A stretch of 64,000 nucleotides of DNA, taken from NCBI GenBank assembly GCA_034440635.1, contig JAOTON010002130.1:248001-312000 (forward strand). Direction: 5' to 3'. This DNA is from Lepas anatifera. Lineage: Eukaryota; Arthropoda; Thecostraca; Lepadidae. The notes below the pieces were generated by a model. It was not told the origin of the DNA. It did not search any database and worked only from the letters and a program-made list of their open reading frames with translations. The position numbers and the translations under genes were made by a program. Shown piece after piece: positions 33,348 to 45,460 of this stretch; position 1 is the first letter of the stretch; every line of letters starts with the position of its first letter.

Positions 33348-34341
33348 TTACTGAATAGTCAGGGATGAAGTAGAGTTTACCTCCTCATTGGTCGCTGAGT
33401 TCGTATCTCCCTCTGTTGGGCGCAAAATGGCCTCAGGTCTACCGGTCGAAACACATGTTTTGGGGCAGGTTTCCATCAGAGGATCCCACATTGTTGGCTG
33501 AGCTAGTTGAGCCGGAGGAGGCAGCGGAGGCAGCCTGGAGCCCCTGGCGACTGTACTCCACCTCATTGTCTGACTAGGGTGAGCAGAGCTAGGGTGATAC
33601 CCTTGGTGCACACCACTTGGTGGTGGATGCCGTCTTGGTCCAGGCACGTTCTGGGGAGGCCTCGGCGGCACGTCACTCTTAGAAGAAGCAGACACTCTCA
33701 TGTAGCCTTGAGTTTGACATATTTTTAGTACTTCTTCTTTGGTAGTCTCTACTGTGAGTCCCACTGCCTTTGAAGCACCATGTGGCTTGATAAATATCCT
33801 ACCCATGCTAGTATAGTGGCTTTGGAAAGGAGACTGGGACTTGCCTTTCCCTTGCAGTTCCTGTAGAAGATGGACAACTGCCAGTCTCAGAGGTGAGCGA
33901 CTCATGCACCCATAAACCCTGGACACAGGGTTTCATCCTACGATTGTAGGCTTCCATGTGGTCTGCCATGCAGGCAAAACGCACCAGGATAACAGACCTG
34001 TTCTTAAGTCGGTGGCAGGCGGTCAGGGCTTGGGGAGGAAGGCGGAGCCCGGGACAGTTGTGCAGTAGGTTGAAAGCAATTGCAGTTGTGTTTTCGTTGT
34101 CATGATAGGCAGGGATGCATTTTCCAGACAGAATCAGAGTTGGTTAGCGACTGTATTGGCTTTGGACCTCAACAGCGGTGACGACTTTCTTCTGGAACTG
34201 CTGTAGATGTTTGTAGTTTTTCTCAACTGATGCAAAGTTCAGTTCCACAGCTTCTCTCCTTTCTACGTTTTCCGACACTACCTGTTGAAGGCCAAACATT
34301 TCTTCTTTTACTGATGTCATATCAGAGTTTAGTTTCTCCAC
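33348..34341 (-). pseudogene. ORF1 fragment of a CR1/L2-like LINE
   Basis: Minus-strand reading in three parts. 34144-34341 is a coiled coil (VVSENVERREAVELNF and following, ending VQSQYSR). About 33930-34140 reads in shifted frames with TACHRLKNRSVILVRF. 33348-33926 holds QSHYTSMGRIFIKPHGASKA, then a Pro-rich tail. The same order and motifs occur at 48365-50760, where an endonuclease-RT ORF follows, so this is a 5' piece of a related LINE. Its N-terminus abuts the second 50-bp minisatellite at about 34355. ORF1 proteins of this kind bind element RNA. Confidence 0.7.
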
Positions 34342-34354
34342 AGTTCCTCCCAGG

Positions 34355-37300
34355 TTACCCGCAACAGGGCCAGGGAGCAGTCACACCCACAGACACAGGT
34401 CAACGGCACCGCAACAGGTCCAGGGAGCATCCATACCCACAGACACAGGTCAACGGCACCGCAACAGGTCCAGGGAGCAGTTATACCCACAGACACAGGT
34501 CAACGGCACCGCAACAGGTCCAGGGAGCAGTTATACCCACAGACACAGGCAAACGGCACCGCAACAGGGCCAGGGAGCAGTCATACCCACAGACACAGGT
34601 CAACGGCACCGCAACAGGTCCAGGGAGCAGTTATACCCACAAACACAGGTCAACGACACCGCAACAGTTCCAGGGAGCAGTCACACCCACAGACACAGGT
34701 CAACGGCACCGCAACAGGGCCAGGGAGCAGTCATACCCGCAGACACGGGTCAACGGCACCGCAACAGGGCCAGGGAGCAGTTATACGCACAGACACAGGT
34801 CAACGGCACCGCAACAGGTCCAGGGAGCAGTTATACCCACAGACACAGGCAAACGGCACCGCAACAGGTCCAGGGAGCAGTCACACCCACAGACACAGGT
34901 CAACGGCACCGCAACAGGGCCAGGGAGCAGTCATACCCACAGACACAGGTCAACGGCACCGCAACAGGTCCAGGGAGCAGTTATACGCACAGACACAGGT
35001 CAACGGCACCGCAACAGGTCCAGGGAGCAGTTATACCCACAGACACAGGCAAACGGCACCGCAACAGGTCCAGGGAGCAGTTATACCCACAGACACAGGC
35101 AAACGGCACCGCAACAGGGCCAGGGAGCAGTCACACCCACAGACACAGGTCAACGGCACCGCAACAGGTCCAGGGAGCAGTTATACGCACAGACACAGGT
35201 CAACGGCACCGCAACAGGTCCAGGGAGCAGTTATACCCACAGACACAGGTCAACGGCACCGCAACAGGTCCAGGGAGCAGTTATACCCACAGACACAGGC
35301 AAACGGCACCGCAACAGGGCCAGGGAGCTGTCATACCCACAGACACAGGTCAACGGCACCGCAACAGGTCCAGGGAGCTGTCATACCCACAGACACAGGT
35401 CAACGGCACCGCAACAGAGCCAGGGAGCAGTCATACCAACAGACACAGGTCAACGGCACCGCAACAAGTCCAGGGAGCTGTCATACCCACAGACACAGGT
35501 CAACGGCACCGCAACAGGTCCAGGGAGCAGTTATACCCACAGACACAGGTCAACGGCACCGCAACAGGTCCAGGGAGCAGTTATACCCGCAGACACAGGT
35601 CAACGGCACCGCAACAGGTCCAGGGAGCTGTCATACCCACAGACACAGGTCAACGGCACCGCAACAGAGCCAGGGAGCAGTCATACCAACAGACACAGGT
35701 CAACGGCACCGCAACAAGTCCAGGGAGCTGTCATACCCACAGACACAGGTCAACGGCACCGCAACAGGTCCAGGGAGCTGTCATACCCACAGACACAGGT
35801 CAACGGCACCGCAACAGAGCCAGGGAGCAGTCATACCAACAGACACAGGTCAACGGCACCGCAACAAGTCCAGGGAGCTGTCATACCCACAGACACAGGT
35901 CAACGGCACCGCAACAGGTCCAGGGAGCTGTCATACCCACAGACACAGGTCAACGGCACCGCAACAGAGCCAGGGAGCAGTTATACCCACAGACACAGGT
36001 CAACGGCACCGCAACAGGTCCAGGGAGCAGTTATACGCACAGACACGGGCCAACGGCACCGCAACAGGTCCAGGGAGCAGTTATACCCACAGACACAGGT
36101 CAACGGCACCGCAACAGGTCCAGGGAGCAGTTATACCCACAAACACAGGCAAACGGCACCGCATCAGGTCCAGGGAGCAGTCATACCCACAGACACAGGT
36201 CAACGGCACCGCAACAGGTCCAGGGAGCTGTCACACCCACAGATACAGGTCAACGGCACCGCAACAGGTCCAGGGAGCATCCATACTCACAGACACGGAT
36301 CAACGGCATCGCAACAGGTCCAGGGAGCAGTCATACCCACAAACACAGGTCAACGGCACCGCAACAGGGCCAGGGAGCATCCATACCCACAGACACAGGT
36401 CAACGGCACCGCAACAGGTCCAGGGAGCAGTTATACCCACAGATACAGGTCAACGGCACCGCAACAGGTCCAGGGAGCAGTTATACCCACAAACACAGGC
36501 AAACGGCACCGCATCAGGTCCAGGGAGCAGTCATACCCACAGACACAGGTCAACGGCACCGCAACAGGTCCAGGGAGCTGTCACACCCACAGATACAGGT
36601 CAACGGCACCGCAACAGGTCCAGGGAGCATCCATACTCACAGACACGGATCAACGGCATCGCAACAGGTCCAGGGAGCAGTCATACCCACAGACACAGGT
36701 CAACGGCACCGCAACAGGTCCAGGGAGCTGTCACACCCACAGACACGGGTCAACGGCACCGCAACAGGGCCAGGGAGCAGTCATACCCACAAACACAGGC
36801 CAACGGCACCGCAACAGGTCCAGGGAGCAGTCATACCCACAAACACAGGTCAATGGCACCGCAACAGGGCCAGGGAGCAGTCATACCAACAGACACAGGT
36901 CAACGGCACCGCAACAGGGCCAGGGAGCAGTCATACCCACAGATACAGGTCAACGGCACCGCAACAGGGCCAGGGAGCAGTTATACCCACAGACACAGGT
37001 CAACGGCACCGCAACAGGGCCAGGGAGCATCCTTACTCACAGACACAGGTCAACGGCACCGCAACAGGGCCAGGGAGCAGTCATACCAACAGACACAGGT
37101 CAACGGCACCGCAACAGGGCCAGGGAGCAGTTATACGCACAGACACGGGTCAACGGCACCGCAACAGGTCCAGGGAGCAGTCATACCAACAGACACAGGT
37201 CAACGGCACCGCAACAGGTCCAGGGAGCTGTCATACTCAGAGACACATGTAAACGGCACCGCAACAGGTCCAGGGAGCAGTCATACCCACAGACACGGGC

Positions 37301-37884
37301 CAACGGCACCGCAACAGGGCCAGGGAGCAGTTATACCCACAGACACGGGTCAACGGCATCGCAACAGGTCCAGGGAGCAGTCATACCCACAGACACGGGC
37401 CAACGGCACCGCAACAGGGCCAGGGAGCAGTTATACCCACAGACACGGATCAACGGCATCGCAACAGGTCCAGGGAGCAGTTATACCCACAGACACGGGT
37501 CAACGGCACCGCAACAGGGCCAGGGAGCATCCATACTCACAGACACGGATCAACGGCACCGCAACAGGTCCAGGGAGCATCCATACTCACAGACACGGAT
37601 CAACGGCATCGCAACAGGTCCAGGGAGCAGTCACACCCACAGACACAGGTCAACGGCACCGCAACAGGTCCAGGGAGCATCCATACTCACAGACACAGGT
37701 CAACGGCACCGCAACAGGTCCAGGGAGCATCCATACTCACAGACACGGATCAACGGCATCGCAACAGGTCCAGGGAGCAGTCATACCCACAAACACAGGT
37801 CAACGGCACCGCAACAGGTCCAGGGAGCAGTTATACGCACAGACACAGGTCAACGGCACCGCAACAGGTCCAGGGAGCAGTCAT
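34355..37884 (+). repeat. 50-bp minisatellite, array 2 (about 70 copies)
   Basis: Same unit and orientation as 23661-25210, with more variants: gctgtcatac, catccatactc, cagagcc and caagtcc versions. Higher-order structure is visible: a pair of variant units recurs three times between 35375 and 35880, and a block of about 350 bp (seven units) starting near 36130 recurs near 36480. Frames of 1236 and 365 codons are open only because the unit has no stop word. Confidence 0.95.
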
Positions 37885-38279
37885 CAACCGCTGTTAAAGA
37901 AATCTGTCCAGGTACACGCTACGCGGATATGCACAGTTGAGTTGTGTTGAAATTCGCGCCAACCATTTCCGTCAGAAAGCGCGCGGGATGTCCAGCACAG
38001 CCACCGACAGGAGACCGTATACTAGCAAACGGCCATTTTTGGCAAGTAAAATGGCCTGCTGAGATTCTGAGACAACACATATGATACATCGAACAGGCTT
38101 GCTGCGTGGGCTCCGATGGGTACACATGCCAGAGACCAGGGGTGTGGGATTACCTGCCCACCGGTCCCCATCGACCCCGCAGGCCGCCTGAACTCACGCG
38201 TTTTCTGGACACATGCCTCCTCCATCAGAGCGGCAACCCGCTCCAGCAGCGACTCGGGAGTCCGACGGTACAGCAGCGC
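37885..38279. other. No gene recognised
   Basis: Unique sequence between two minisatellites. Its last 20 bp (acagcagcgccacgtcaact) already resemble the 26-bp unit that follows. Confidence 0.5.
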
Positions 38280-39797
38280 CACGTCAACTGCCGGAACACA
38301 GCAGCGGCACTGATAACCGGGACACAGCAGCGGCACTGATAACCGGGACACATCAGCGGCACTGATAACCGGGACACAGCAGCGGCACTGATAACCGGGA
38401 CACAGTAGCGGCACTGATAACCAGGACACAGCAGCGGCACTGATAACCAGGATACAGCAGCAGCACTGAGAACCAGGACACAGCAGCGGCACTGATAACC
38501 AGGACACAGTAGCGGCACTGATAATCAGGACACAGCAGCGGCACTGATAACCGGGACACATCAGCGGCACTGAGAACCAGGAAACAGCAGCGGCATTGAT
38601 AACCAGGACACAGCAACGGCATTGATAACCAGGACACAGCAACGGCACTGATAACCAGGGCACAGCAGCGGCACGATCAACTGACGGGACACAGCAGCGG
38701 TACTGATAACCGGGACACAGCAGCGGCACTGATAACCAGGACACAGCAGCGGCACTGATAACCAGGACACAGCAGCGGCACTGATAACCAGGACACAGCA
38801 GCGGCACTGATAACCAGGACACAGCAGCGGCACTGATAACCAGGACACAGCAGCAGTACTGATAACCAGGAAACAGCAGCGGCATTGATAACCAGGACAC
38901 AGCAACGGCATTGATAACCAGGACACAGCAACGGCACTGATAACCGGGACACAGCAGCGGCACTGATAACCAGGAAACAGCAGTGGCATTGATAACCAGG
39001 ACACAGCAACGGCATTGATAACCAGGACACAGCAACGGCACTGATAACCAGGACACAGCAGCGGCACTGATAACCAGGACACAGTAGCGGCACTGATAAC
39101 CGGGACACAGCAGCAGCACTGATAACCAGGACACAGTAGCGGCACTGATAACCAGGACACAGCAGCGGCACTGATAACCAGGACACAGCAGCGGCACTGA
39201 TAACCAGGACACAGTAGCGGCACTGATAACCGGGACACAGCAGCAGTACTGATAACCGGGACACAGCAGCAGCACTGATAACCAGGACACAGTAGCGACA
39301 CTGATAACCAGGACACAGCAGCGGCACTGATAACCAGGACACAGCAGCGGCACTGATAACCAGGACACAGCAGCAGCACTGATAACCAGGACACAGCAAC
39401 GGCACTGATAACCAGGACACAGCAGCGGCACTGATAACCAGGACACAGCAGCGGCACTGATAACCAGGACACAGCAGCGGCACTGATAACCAGGACACAG
39501 CAGCGGTACTGATAACCAGGAAACAGCAGCGGCATTGATAACCAGGACACAGCAACGGCATTGATAACCAGGACACAGCAACGGCACTGATAACCGGGAC
39601 ACAGCAGCGGCACTGATAACCAGGAAACAGCAGCGGCATTGATAACCAGGACACAGCAACGGCATTGATAACCAGGACACAGCAACGGCACTGATAACCA
39701 GGACACAGCAGCGGCACTGATAACCAGGACACAGCAGCGGCACTGATAACCAGGACACAGCAGCGGCACTGATAACCAGGACACAGCAGCAGCACTG
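38280..39797 (+). repeat. 26-bp minisatellite (about 58 copies)
   Basis: The unit is 26 bp and contains gataaccaggacacagcagc then ggcact. Common variants are ccggg for ccagg, aacgg for agcgg, and attg for actg. Longer blocks with the attg and aacgg variants repeat near 38580, 38880, 38970, 39520 and 39610. All three minus-strand frames are open (up to 600 codons, reading VISAAAVSWLSVPLLCPGYQ). The plus strand has TGATAA in most units. Confidence 0.95.
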
Positions 39798-39996
39798 ATG
39801 GGTAAAAAGGGCCCAGCTTGTCACAGAATAGAGTGCTGAAGAGGGCTTAAGACGGCCCTGTCTGGTATAACATGCAAAATTTGGCCACAGAGCCTAGTGC
39901 GGGCGAGCCGCGCTTCGCGCGGCTCGTGTCCTCGGGGGTCCTTCGGGCCCTCAGGGGGGGCAGCTGTCCCTGCCGCCCCCCTTGGCTACGCCCCTG
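39798..39996 (-). mobile_element. Truncated hAT-type MITE fused to minisatellite
   Basis: From ctgatgggtaaaaagggccc to the TIR ggctacgcccctg at 39984-39996, this matches the related copies at 8396 and 51702. About 80 bp of one end are missing: the element joins the last 26-bp unit in the shared word actgat. No target duplication can be tested. Confidence 0.8.
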
Positions 39997-40973
39997 AGCC
40001 AAGGCCCCAGAATCCTAGGCCCTAGAAACAATGCGTTGTGCAGTGATTATGAGATGGTGAGGGGCGTTGTACTGGACACAAATTTTTACAATGTATGCTT
40101 CGATAATTGATGTACGCACGAGGTATTGCATGAAAAATGCTTTCATTATTTTTCACCACCTGTTGGTCTCGGGGGGTGGCCAGTATTGGTCTTAGGGTTC
40201 CCTAAGATTTGGTCTCACGGATCCTTAAGAATTGGTTGTGTGGGAGAGGGGGCACAAGAGTTGGTCTGGGGGAGCCAGCAATAGTTGGTCTTCAGCCAGC
40301 GAATGTTAGTCTTGGGGGCTCCCAGAGTTGTTTACCCCTCCCCCCAGGCTGGTCTCAGAGAGGTCCCCCAAGAGTTGGTTTTGGTGGCAACTCAGCAATG
40401 CCTCAAATAACTTGAGACTGTGTCAGGTTTTAGTCGGTAAAGAGTACACCTGCTTAAACCAAACTTTTCACTTGGTAATAGTGAAACAATTTTGGTTTGA
40501 TAATATTAAAATAAATGTTGAGCAAAATTAAATGAAATATCCAGCTGTCAGTTCAAACGAGGCTTCTCAGACGGCGCCCTCTGACTACCCAAAATTCTAA
40601 GCTTTCAACTCCACCATACATTTGAGGCGAGTTTTCCACTCACTCACCCCACATTCCCAGGTTAATTTTCTAGTCAACGCCCTAGCGTAAAACCTATTTT
40701 GAGACACTGAGGTCAATGCCATATTGATCGATCCCTCTGAACGGTTTTGGATGGGATCCTGGCTGTCGGTTTAATTATAGAAATGACACCAGCCAGCTGC
40801 CGTCCCTGCTGAACACCACCTACCGGCGAGACTGAGGCAGTCGGCAGCCTCCTCTTCTGCCACTTCGCCCTCCCAGAAGCCGGTGAGCTGACTACGGACA
40901 GCGGTCTGAAGTAGGAACACAGCCGACCAATCGGCACCGCGCAGCGCCGCCAGCAGCAGCACCGCCGTCCGAC
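39997..40973. other. No gene; remnant of ggtctc-type repeat
   Basis: 40150-40400 has several gttggtctcagg or gttggtctggggg words, a faint remnant of the 9.5-22.4 kb repeat family. The rest is unassigned. Confidence 0.45.
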
Positions 40974-41490
40974 ACTGCTGCCGCTCCTCGCCCGGCGGCG
41001 ACCCTGGCAAACACAGGTTACCGGGACTGACAATAGATGACACTGCTGCCGCTCCTCGCCCGGCGGCGACCCTGGCAAACACAGGTTACCGGGACTGACA
41101 ATAGATGCCACTGCTGCCGCTCCTCGCCCGGCGGCGACCCTGGCAAACCCAGGTTACCGGGACTGACAATACATGCCACTGCTGCCGCTCCTCGCCCGGC
41201 GGCGACCCTGGCAAACACAGGTTACCGGGACTGACAATAGATGACACTGCTGCCCCTCCTCGCCCGGCGGCGACCCTGGCAAACACAGGTTACCGGGACT
41301 GACAATACATGCCACTGCTGCCGCTCCTCGCCCGGCGGCGACTCTGGCAAACACAGGTTACCGGGACTGACAATAGATGACACTGCTGCCGCTCCTCGCC
41401 CGGCGGCGACCCTGGCAAACACAGGTTACCGGGACTGACAATAGATGCCACTGCTGCCGCTCCTCGCCCGGCGGCGACCCTGGCAAATAC
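40974..41490 (+). repeat. 68-bp tandem repeat (about 7.6 copies)
   Basis: Unit of 68 bp beginning ctgctgccgctcctcgcccg and including aggttaccgggactgacaat. Copies are nearly identical; substitutions include cccaggtt for cacaggtt and gactctgg for gaccctgg. It joins LINE sequence at about 41500. Confidence 0.95.
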
Positions 41491-41499
41491 AGGTTACCA

Positions 41500-42260
41500 A
41501 AGCTGAAAAAATATCCAAGCATTTTAGGGTTGGTTTTGAAGTTCCCTATCACGCCTTGGAGGTGCTGACAGTATTTATCACGAGATAGGCTTTTGCATAG
41601 CCGTCGCTTGTCCTCACTGCTAAAGGTTTCCTGGTTCCTGATACGTTTCAAACGTTTGAACGCGGCTTCTTTCGCTCTTAGCGTACGGCAGACGTCAGCG
41701 TTGAACCAGGGCAGGCGACGACGGCGTAAGGTATCCGATGGAACATGGTTACGTATGGCTGCTTTAAGAATGTCATATAACATTTCTACAGATTCTTCCA
41801 ACTCCGTCTCTAGCAAAACATCCCACGTCACAAGCTGAAGACTTCTCCGCATTCCATCGAAATTTGCTCTCTTATAGTTGAGCGATGTCGTTGGGCTCAC
41901 TATTGGGCCCAGAATGGCGAGGCCTTTAAAAACAGTACAGATCTCGAAGTGGTCGGACTGGGCTATGCCACTACGAATATCGCTTTTTACTTCAGCTGAT
42001 TTTAAGAGAACAGGATAGAGGTATTTCAACTCTCTCAAATCTCGAGTCGACTTACTGACGTTTTGAACCAATCCGGCCATGGTACATTCTCCATCAAATC
42101 TGACGCGCGATAGGACAAAGAATCACAGCCAGGAGTGACTGTTAATAATACAGAATCTCTGATCCACCTAGTTTTGGTCACACGGAAATCACCTGCCAAC
42201 AGCAGAGGCTTTTCGAAAATCCTATCAACTAAGTTACATTTTACTTCCACACACATGTAT
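41500..42260 (-). pseudogene. LINE fragment: endonuclease end and linker
   Basis: Minus strand. Around 42150-42250, FEKPLLLAGDFRVTKTRW resembles the GDFN block of a LINE endonuclease. 41500-42080 has QSDHFEI and then RRRRLPWFNADVCRTLRAKE, the usual linker between endonuclease and RT in CR1/Jockey-type elements. RT itself is absent: the sequence passes into the 68-bp repeat. A fragment only. Confidence 0.65.
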
Positions 42261-43138
42261 TCAGGAATGAATGCCACACATCCCATACACAACACAGCAA
42301 AAGAGCACAGAAGGAGCGCAACAAATAAAGCACTGGGGACAAATGAGCCACGACCGATGACACGCAAGGCCAGTGACCGATGTGAACACATTGGTATCAG
42401 AGCTTATAGGAGCTTATAAGTTTCCTTGACTAGTGTTTTTTTAATATATGGTGGCGGGTGTGTAGATTCAGGGCTCCGCAGGTAGCCTAATGCCAACCCG
42501 AGCAGGAGCACCACCAGCGCCCGGCAGCGCGGCCGATGGCACGACGGATCCAGCCGTGCCACCTACCAGCGCACGCTCGGCCGCTAGGCGGCGCCAGCGA
42601 GCGGGCATCAGCACCGCAAACGGCCAGCAATCTCGCCAACACACAAGAAACAAGATTGCGTAATATGGTCAGCTGATATATGTGTGAGACGACAGTTCAC
42701 AAAATTGATGGTGCCTATATGAATGGTGAATGGGCTGAGGTACTACTAAATCATATGAAAAACTTGAGGCTCTTCCTGAGACCAAGGCGAACACTGGGCA
42801 CCTGACCAGCAGAGCGAAAAATTCCAACTCGCACAATTCTTCACCACTGAGAAGGGCAAATGCACATTGGTCATAGTCTCTGCACCACAAGTACATCTGA
42901 AATGGTGTGGGGTCAGCAATGATCGAATATCACAGCGCCTCATGAATTTGGTAGGTATGTGGACCACTGTGAGAATGTTTCTTCTTTTTTGTTGAGATTT
43001 TAATTGCAGAAGGCACCACACTCAGCGCTCACTTCAGCACCATCTTGCTCTTCAGCACAGCGCAGCGTGCGCTAGTCGATAATCCGGTACCTCCGGGCGG
43101 CCGGGTCTCTCCTCGGGTCGTACCCCAGTCGCACTCAC
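42261..43138. other. No gene recognised
   Basis: Mixed sequence with a GC-rich patch at 42480-42640. Open frames there lack domains. Confidence 0.45.
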
Positions 43139-43245
43139 ATGTTGCGCGAGGGGCCGGTGTTGGAGCAGCAGGCGACCAGCGGCAGCAGGCACTCGAACCG
43201 GATCCCCAGGTCGCCCAGCAGGTAGAAGATGAAGGAGCGGGACAT
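43139..43245 (-). CDS. Possible exon, unknown protein (weak)
   Basis: On the minus strand a 36-codon stretch reads SRSFIFYLLGDLGIRF then ECLLPLVACCSNTGPS, looking like part of a membrane segment, and ends at a good splice-donor word, GTGAGT (reverse complement of 43133-43138). Upstream frames are interrupted by a stop at about 43248 or need an unproven acceptor. It could be a real exon, a duplicated exon or chance in GC-rich DNA. I cannot assign a family. Confidence 0.2.
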
Positions 43246-45040
43246 CACCGGTCGCTCCTCGGCCGGTGATGCTCAAACAACTGTTTGAGCTGGCTAAGGT
43301 CGCCTGTGGGGCCGCGCCGCTCGGCCTGCGACTCGAAGGTAGGCAGGTCAACCAGCGGGTGCTATGGTATGTGGTCCCACAGGGTGGGGCGCCGCACCGC
43401 CACCGCTGCGACCACCCGGCACGCTGGTCAGGCGGTTGTAAGGCGGACGCCGGCAACGGCAGCTCAGGCGCGCGTCCACGCGAGTAGGCCACAGGCGGCA
43501 CAGGCGGCATTCCGGAGTTCAGTGCGGTCGCAGATCAACGGCTGCTCGGCGACGCCGGACAGACGGGCCATCACCAGGCCGTCCCGGCGTCACCGGGACA
43601 GGATGTCGCACGGACACCGCCCACATCGCCACCGGAGGCCACGGCCGCGACGTCCAGGTGACCAGAGTTCAGAACTCATCCAAACTGAGTTTTGTGACAG
43701 AAGGGGGAAGTGGGTTAAAGGGAAGATCAGTTGGGGGTGGGTGAGCAAGGGTGTGAGTGGAAAAGGGGCAGCGAGATTGAGTGGTGCAGCTAACTAACGA
43801 GGGACGGGAAGACTAAGGTGCCCGACTTCGGCCCCCGCCAGCAGGGTATAGGTATGAAATTGCGCCCCGAGTATAACAATAATAAATCCGTCACCCTCAA
43901 CCAACGGTAGATCCCGTCAACCCAACCTTTCACTCTTATGGGGGAGAACGGGGGAGGGGGGAATGCAGGCCCACCCGCAGGGGCAAAAGCACAATAGAAC
44001 ATTTTCATGCGAGAGTGGCACTGTAATAAAGATTTTATTCACCCCTTTAAAACTACTAAATTTCTGAATCCATAAAGCTTAAAAACAGCCCCTCCATAGT
44101 CAAACCTAATGCTTTAACCCAGTCAGACCAAGCTAGAGTACTTGCACCGACGTGTTCGCAAACTTGCACCGACATGTGCCAATCCACGTGGCCGCCCCGA
44201 GCGTTAACCCTGCTTAGAGGTGACCGCTTCAAGGCCAAGACGCTAAATCCTCGTGCCTTTGGCATGGGAATGGCAGTCATTGAGTTCAAAGCGCCCATAA
44301 AACTAATGGACTTCCATTAGTGCTATGCAGATCTGAAGTGCCGACAGGATATTGCATTAAGATTGGACCCCATCACACCCCAGTTCGCAGACACCTGGTG
44401 TACTCTGGTACCCAGTATTCTCGGAAATCCACAGTTGCCCTCATTTCTGGTTGATGAAATGTTCTCAGTCAACTCGTCAGCATCCGGTATCAAACCGTAT
44501 ATAAACAGCCGCCTTCGGCGCTGGTAGACAGTCGTGTTTCGCATTCGCCATTGCGACGGGGAAGTTTTGCCAGTCAGCTCCGTGACATGTGACCAGTGGT
44601 GACGAGGAGGCTGCTGACAGTGCATAGTGTTGGAACTGCTGCTGAGTTACGGCCTGTTCACAACGCCAGGCTAAACGTGGGAAAATAAATTGGACTTAGT
44701 ACAAAAGTACCTTCATCGCCTACGAAAAGGTCCTAACCGCTACGCAACCATAATTCACAGCCACACCAAAGGCCCATCTTGGTGACAGGCACGGATGAAA
44801 AATGACACGGACCTTGTGACACAGGACAAATACGAAAAAAAAGAACTTGTTGCAAGGACTTACTATACAACATTGTAACAAGATTACAAACACGGTGGGT
44901 GGGTCGATATAGAGTAAGGAAGGAGAGAGAGAGAGAAAGACAGATTACAAGCGGTTCAGAAAGAAGCAAGACAAGCAGGAAGAAAGAAAGAAAGAAAGAA
45001 AAAGGCAAGTTCAGCAGGCAAGAAGACTTAGGTTTCAATA
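43246..45040. other. No gene recognised; LINE 3' region at right
   Basis: 43250-43660 is GC-rich with chance frames. 44980-45003 is a GAAA microsatellite. About 44700-45040 may be the 3' UTR of the LINE that ends at 45041. Otherwise nothing seen. Confidence 0.4.
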
Positions 45041-45460
45041 CTAGTCAATAAATATCTTTTTAACAACTCGTTTAAACACACATTTGCTCCTAGGAACATC
45101 ATTAATATCTCTTATTTGGGATGCAATTACGTCATTCCAGGCTTTAGGGGCGGATAGGAACAATGAAAATTTTCTGTAGATGACTGACGTAAATGGAACT
45201 TCAAAATGACGGCATTGTCTTGCTAGCCGGACCCTAACTGATGTAGCCAGTGTAAATTTCGAGGCAAGGGGGGTTGGCAGTGTGTGAGAGAGATAATCAT
45301 GGAGGACATTAACTTGTACCAGCTCAATTAGATCACAAAATCTCAGAATACCATATTTCTTAAATAGAGGACTAGATGGGGCCATGCGGTCTGACGAGTC
45401 TACTATTCTGACAATTTTTTTGAAGAGTTTGCAGTCTCTTAAATTTAGAGAGGTATGCAC
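45041..45460 (-). pseudogene. LINE ORF2 C-terminal domain
   Basis: Reads LFKKIVRIVDSSDRMAPS, then FKKYGILRFCDLIELVQVNV and later FLSAPKAWNDV, the pattern after RT in CR1-like elements. It is in a different frame from the RT, which ends in overlap at about 45372-45460. It stops at TGA/TAA-type codon 45041-45043. Confidence 0.7.

Noticed and set aside
34230..37940. 1236-codon open frame as a large repetitive protein
   Set aside because: It is the 50-bp minisatellite read through; all three frames are equally open and no start, domain or codon bias supports translation.
38022..39824. 600-codon minus-strand Cys-rich frame as a membrane or secreted protein
   Set aside because: It is the 26-bp minisatellite; the same peptide repeat appears in all three frames of that strand.
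43052..43510. 152-codon Pro/Ala-rich minus-strand frame as a protein
   Set aside because: GC-rich chance frame; a different frame over part of it looks more protein-like (see the weak exon call).
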